From the NCBI GenBank assembly GCA_035760685.1, contig DASTSM010000434.1:1-16975 (forward strand): 16,975 bases of DNA. Reading direction: 5' to 3'. Positions 16,324 through 16,975 of the stretch are shown in pieces (the first letter of the stretch is position 1; every line of letters starts with the position of its first letter). A program made the translations under genes and the position numbers. The stretch is from ZC4RG20 sp035760685 (lineage in GTDB: Bacteria > Pseudomonadota > Gammaproteobacteria > Steroidobacterales > Rariloculaceae). Under the pieces are notes generated by a model that was not told where the DNA came from, searched no databases, and worked only from the letters and a program-made list of their open reading frames with translations.

Positions 16324-16890
16324 TCAACCGACCAGCGACTCGGTCAGGCGCGCGAGGCGCGCCCGAACGGAGCCGTCGATGACCTTGTCCTCGGCCTGAA
16401 TGATCGCGCCGCCGATCAGCGCGTGGTCGACCTCGCACTCGAGCTCGACCTTGCGCCCGAGCCGCTGCTCGAGCTTCGCCGCGATCTTGCCGGCGATGTC
16501 GGAATCCACGGGGCATGCGGCCACGAGCTTGACCTTGATGCGGTTCTCGGCCTCCGCCTTGAGCTCGTCGAAGGCCGCCGAGATTTCGGACAGCGCTTCG
16601 AGCCGATCGTTCGCGATGAGAAGCTCGAGCAGCGCCTTGCCCTGCGTCGATGCGAACGCGGAGGCCTCGGGGACCTCGGCGAGCACGCTCTCCAGGAACG
16701 CGAGCCGCTCGGCGTCGTCGAGGGCCGGGCTGCCGAGATAGTCTACGGCGGCGCGATCACGAACGACGTCCGCGGCCGCGGCGAGCGCCGCCGACCATTC
16801 GCCGAGCGTGCCGTCGGCCTTCGCGACGTCGAACAGCGCGCGCGCGTAGGGCCGTGCGACCGAGCCGTGATCCGAAGAGTTTTTCGCCAT
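16324..16890 (-). CDS. atpH: ATP synthase F1 subunit delta
   Basis: The product (188 residues; E. coli 177) is the peripheral-stalk subunit that fixes the top of F1 to the b subunits. The N-terminal helical domain begins with the family pattern SVARPYARALFDVAKADG. The C-terminal region contains VKLVAACPVDSDIAGKIAAK and the conserved end VDHALIGGAIIQAEDKVIDG followed by SVRARLARL. The ATG start agrees with the family alignment. It is spaced 25 bases from the end of atpF and 14 bases before atpA, as expected within the atp operon. Confidence 0.97.
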   Translation of the reverse strand: MAKNSSDHGSVARPYARALFDVAKADGTLGEWSAALAAAADVVRDRAAVDYLGSPALDDAERLAFLESVLAEVPEASAFASTQGKALLELLIANDRLEALSEISAAFDELKAEAENRIKVKLVAACPVDSDIAGKIAAKLEQRLGRKVELECEVDHALIGGAIIQAEDKVIDGSVRARLARLTESLVG

Positions 16891-16915
16891 GTGCTTGCGC
16901 CGCTCCCGAGCGCGC

Positions 16916-16975
16916 TCAGAGCTCGGCGGCCAGCCGGTCGAGCAGGTCTCTATGCTTCGCCGCGTCGATCTCGCG
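16916..16975 (-). CDS. atpF: ATP synthase F0 subunit b, C-terminal 19 residues only
   Basis: The minus-strand frame entering from the right edge encodes REIDAAKHRDLLDRLAAEL and a stop. It matches the usual AtpF C-terminus (AAKHKDLLDKLAAEL type), which contacts the delta subunit, and its position directly upstream of atpH is the expected one. The rest of the gene lies outside the window. Confidence 0.85.
   Translation of the reverse strand, partial: REIDAAKHRDLLDRLAAEL

Noticed and set aside
16310..16516. N-terminal extension of AtpA to 582 residues
   Set aside because: The extension overlaps atpH in another frame, is Arg-rich noise, and the canonical MALKASEIS start at 16309 gives the standard 513 residues.

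Overview
This is a high-GC chromosomal window, most likely from a gammaproteobacterium. The main reason is the minus-strand gene order atpF-atpH-atpA-atpG-atpD-atpC-glmU-glmS, in which glucosamine synthesis genes directly follow the ATP synthase operon, as in Escherichia coli and many other gammaproteobacteria. An FNR/ANR-type site and dispersed GGGGTCAGACCCC repeats also fit Proteobacteria. I cannot name a genus.

Layout. Positions 3-491 (+) hold the 3' end of a glycine-zipper envelope protein. A small wreck of an ADOP/MacB-type permease gene lies at 535-661 (-). It is followed by a CnoX/YbbN-like thioredoxin chaperone (768-1403, -) and, divergently, a VOC-fold protein (1789-2184, +) and an IMP dehydrogenase of the unusual Tritrichomonas-like type (2215-3729, +), which appears to be read from a leaderless mRNA. 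A RecQ-family helicase (3738-5366, -) converges on the IMP dehydrogenase gene. Next come a phosphoribosyltransferase/erythromycin-esterase fusion (5598-7607, +) and an alpha/beta hydrolase of the dienelactone hydrolase type (7694-8386, +). The rest, 8471 to the window end, is the minus-strand block glmS, glmU, atpC, atpD, atpG, atpA, atpH and the last 19 residues of atpF.

How the genes work together. The atp block encodes four complete F1 subunits plus the complete delta subunit and the tail of subunit b, so it makes the catalytic head and stalk of the proton-driven ATP synthase. GlmS and GlmU take fructose-6-phosphate to UDP-N-acetylglucosamine, the precursor for peptidoglycan and lipid A. 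The IMP dehydrogenase supplies guanine nucleotides.

The most interesting accessory unit is the phosphoribosyltransferase/esterase fusion with its hydrolase neighbour. A near-perfect FNR/ANR-type box (5442-5455) stands 41.5 bases from the predicted transcription start, which predicts induction under low oxygen. The same domains occur in the Mycobacterium tuberculosis hypoxia (DosR) regulon proteins Rv2030c and Rv0571c. The second unusual feature is a cluster of three palindromic GGGGTC-type repeats between atpA and atpG, inside an essential operon, with a fourth decayed copy between atpC and glmU. No rRNA, tRNA, CRISPR array, phage or transposase gene was seen.
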